Part shown: piece by piece, positions 44,011 through 45,950 of the stretch
Layout: each line of letters begins with the position of its first letter
Numbering within the stretch: position 1 is the first letter of the stretch
Source of the DNA: Desulfatirhabdium sp964549995
GTDB lineage: Bacteria; Desulfobacterota; Desulfobacteria; Desulfobacterales; Desulfatirhabdiaceae
Reading direction: 5' to 3'
DNA: 45,950 nucleotides
NCBI GenBank assembly: GCA_964549995.1
Contig: CAZJXF010000014.1
Location: 1 to 45,950 of the forward strand
Position numbers and translations under genes: made by a program
The notes under the pieces: generated by a model
Told to the model about the DNA's origin: nothing
Seen by the model: the letters and a program-made list of their open reading frames with translations, nothing else
The model's database searches: none

Positions 44011-44762
44011 GCATCTTCCTTCGAAGTCGGGGGATGAGCCGTCGTTTCCGCAGCGGTTTTTCGCCATCTGCGGCTCTGCAGAACGTATCCGATGGTTGCG
44101 GCCAGCACCGAAGCCGCCAGAACGTGCACGTTCCCTTCAAGACGCAAGCTCATCAGAGTCGATAAGATGCCTGCGATCAAGGCGGTCACCACATACCACT
44201 TTCCGCGCATCTGGTAGACCAAAAGGCAGATGAACATCGCCGTCATAGCATAATCTAATCCGAATGCCCTATCCGGAATCATCCGTCCGCCGTATCCTCC
44301 GATCAAGGTCGACAAAACCCAGGCGGCATTGGCCGTGTGGTTGAGTGCGAGCGCCGAGGGCATGTTCCAGTCTCCGTTGACGAACCGGGGATGGTTGAGC
44401 GCAAAGCTTTCATCCGTGATTCCGTAGGCAAAGAGGCTGAGCTTGGTGATGCCCGAAGGCCGCATGACGGCGGCAAGCGACGAGCTCATCAGCAGATGTC
44501 TCAGGTTTACGATGAATGTCGTAGCGACGATGGAAAGGCCGGATGCCGCATCCTGAATCATGGAGACCGCAATGAACTGGGCGCTTCCAGCAAAGACCAT
44601 GAGGGACATCCCCCCGATCTGAATGAGGGAAAGACCTGCCTTTTGGGCGAGTACGCCAAAGGCGATGCCGATGGGCAGATATCCCATGCAAATGGGCAAA
44701 GCCGCTTGCATCCCGCGACGGATGGATGCAAGCGTGTCGGGATTTGGAACGAAAAGCGTCAT
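44007..44762 (-). CDS. azlC: AzlC-family branched-chain amino acid export permease
   Basis: The 251-residue membrane protein has AzlC motifs: ALPICMGYLPIGIAFGVLAQ, MSLMVFAGSAQFIAV and TFIVNLRHLLMSSSLA. It is the large subunit of the AzlCD exporter. Its ATG overlaps the stop of the upstream OppF-like gene by ATGA, and its stop overlaps azlD, so all three genes are translationally chained. Confidence 0.9.
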   Translation of the reverse strand: MTLFVPNPDTLASIRRGMQAALPICMGYLPIGIAFGVLAQKAGLSLIQIGGMSLMVFAGSAQFIAVSMIQDAASGLSIVATTFIVNLRHLLMSSSLAAVMRPSGITKLSLFAYGITDESFALNHPRFVNGDWNMPSALALNHTANAAWVLSTLIGGYGGRMIPDRAFGLDYAMTAMFICLLVYQMRGKWYVVTALIAGILSTLMSLRLEGNVHVLAASVLAATIGYVLQSRRWRKTAAETTAHPPTSKEDA

Positions 44763-45802
44763 GGTCGGGCGGACGCGCTTGAATGGCTGTGACAGGCGAC
44801 GAGATGTTCGGGTTCACCCGGTGCATGAACCGGAACCAGTTCGGGGCGTTTCTGAGTGCAGACCTCCTCTCGGATCGGGCAGCGGGAGGCGAAAAGACAT
44901 CCGGTGGATGAAAAGGTAGGGTCCGCTTCGCCGATGTCCAATGGGGTTGTCGATCGCTTTCGGATGTCGATGGTCGGAATGGCGGCGATCAGCATTTGGG
45001 TGTACGGGTGAAGGGGGTTGCAGTATAGGGTCTCGGAAGGTGCCGTTTCGACGAATCTACCTCTGTACATGACGGCCACACGATCGGAGATGTGCTTGAC
45101 GACCGAAAGGTTGTGGGAAATGAAAAGATAGGCCATGCCGAGCTCTTGTTGCAGTTCGATCAGGAGATTGAGAATCTGGCCCTGAATGGAAACGTCAAGA
45201 GAGGAAACCGGCTCGTCACAGACGATCAGCTTCGGGTGCAGAGCGATGGCTCGGGCGATGCCGATCCGTTGGCGCTGCCCTCCACTGAATTCGTGAGGAT
45301 ACTTGTCGATCGCTGAAGAAGGAAGGCCGATCCGGTCGAGCAGTTCTCGGACGGATCGCTGACGATCCATCGAGGAGCCGATGCGATGAATGATAAACGG
45401 CTCTTCAATGATCTCGCCGACGGTCATGCGGCTGTTGAGGGATTCGAAGGGGTCCTGGAAGATCATCTGCATCTGTCTGCGCAGACTTCTTAGAGAGCGG
45501 CCATCGAGTTCGCCGATATCTCTTCCCTCGAATCGAACCGTACCGGATGTCGGCTTTTCGAGGAAGAGAACGGTTCTTCCGGTGGTCGTCTTTCCGCTAC
45601 CGGATTCCCCAACGATGCCGAGGGTTTCGCCGGCATCGATCCGAAACGAGACATGGTCTACAGCTACAAAGACCTGGGGGCGTACCTGGAAAAGCCCTTT
45701 TCGGAGGGGATAGGACTTGACCAGGTTGTCCACCCAAAGCAGCGGGGATTTGGTTGATTCGGATGTCGTGCGGATGATGTCCGGCATGGCATGAAAAAGC
45801 AT
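44759..45802 (-). CDS. Oligopeptide/dipeptide ABC transporter ATPase (OppF/DppF family)
   Basis: The 347-residue ATPase has Walker A GESGSGKTT, signature FSGGQRQRIGIARAIAL, Walker B KLIVCDEPVSSLD and the C-terminal oligopeptide extension NPLHPYTQMLIAAIP with the cysteines of CLFASRCPIREEVC. It drives peptide or nickel import. The start is uncertain: ATGs at 45802 and 45787 both lack a clear ribosome binding site, and a repeat element lies about 47 bp upstream. Its usual partner genes (DppD, permeases) are not in view and may lie beyond the repeat. Confidence 0.85.
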   Translation of the reverse strand: MLFHAMPDIIRTTSESTKSPLLWVDNLVKSYPLRKGLFQVRPQVFVAVDHVSFRIDAGETLGIVGESGSGKTTTGRTVLFLEKPTSGTVRFEGRDIGELDGRSLRSLRRQMQMIFQDPFESLNSRMTVGEIIEEPFIIHRIGSSMDRQRSVRELLDRIGLPSSAIDKYPHEFSGGQRQRIGIARAIALHPKLIVCDEPVSSLDVSIQGQILNLLIELQQELGMAYLFISHNLSVVKHISDRVAVMYRGRFVETAPSETLYCNPLHPYTQMLIAAIPTIDIRKRSTTPLDIGEADPTFSSTGCLFASRCPIREEVCTQKRPELVPVHAPGEPEHLVACHSHSSASARP

Positions 45803-45848
45803 AGGGCGATGGCCGCCACCCTCAGTGAAAAAGTCCAGTCGTAATTTC

Positions 45849-45950
45849 TGATGGACTCGCAAAAAGTCCAAAAGTCTCATTCGAGTCGCATGGGGGGAGA
45901 CACGCCTTTTTCGTTGCATCGGATAAACTCAGCCGTCCGAGCTCGTAAGG
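45849..45950. repeat. Left arm of a fold-back element running off the window
   Basis: It starts TGATGGACTCGCAAAAAGTC and continues through CATTCGAGTCGCATGGGG, TTTTTCGTTGCATCGGATAA and ACTCAGCCGTCCGAGCTCGT. It is almost identical to 25338-25440, so the window ends inside another full-type copy. Confidence 0.85.

Overview
The window looks like chromosomal DNA of a strictly anaerobic, GC-rich deltaproteobacterium (Desulfobacterota), probably Desulfobacteraceae-like. This is an inference from gene content: tungsten/molybdopterin aldehyde:ferredoxin oxidoreductase, EtfAB with an ETF-quinone oxidoreductase, two AMP-forming acyl-CoA synthetases beside a solute:sodium symporter, a Liv-type transporter, and many short intergenic repeats. 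No rRNA, tRNA, CRISPR array, prophage or transposase gene was seen.

Layout. 1-1305: GNAT acetyltransferase and a lone PqqD-like protein. 1335-8512 (minus strand): membrane PAS/exonuclease, cNMP2-CBS2-nucleotidyltransferase, cytidylate-kinase-like protein, SPL-type radical SAM and GspF-like protein. 8541-12842: propionate/acetate-type CoA ligase, a 28-residue membrane peptide and an SSS symporter, with promoter, internal hairpin and terminator. 12940-14257: repeats around two small membrane proteins. 14272-17616: a secreted FN3-like protein, Acs, and a TetR regulator with promoter and operator. 18035-22927: livFGMHK. 23524-29086: a sigma-54 activator, divergent gabT and AOR. 29250-35356: epmA, ETF-QO, etfA, etfB, alr and a Fur-family regulator, all minus. 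35745-43655: znuC, an RND efflux cassette (adaptor, pump, outer-membrane factor) and znuB. 43666-45802: azlD, azlC and an OppF/DppF-type ATPase.

The best regulatory finding is a candidate sigma-54 regulon. Good -24/-12 promoters lie in front of livK (22996-23010) and gabT (25813-25827), on either side of the sigma-54 activator gene. The same dyad, TATGCA-N4-TGCATR, lies upstream of both. I infer coordinated uptake and breakdown of an amino acid, possibly GABA or a related omega-amino acid: import by Liv, transamination by GabT, aldehyde oxidation by AOR.

The second theme is a family of non-coding fold-back elements whose ends match TGATGGNCTCGCAAAAAGTC. About ten full, deleted or single-arm copies occur here, and the window begins and ends inside arms of this family. 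They sit between genes or at 3' ends, supply the stop codons of gabT and epmA, lie between the proposed livK activator site and its promoter, and flank the efflux cassette that separates znuC from znuB. The RND pump gene carries an 8-C tract that shifts its frame near the N-terminus.
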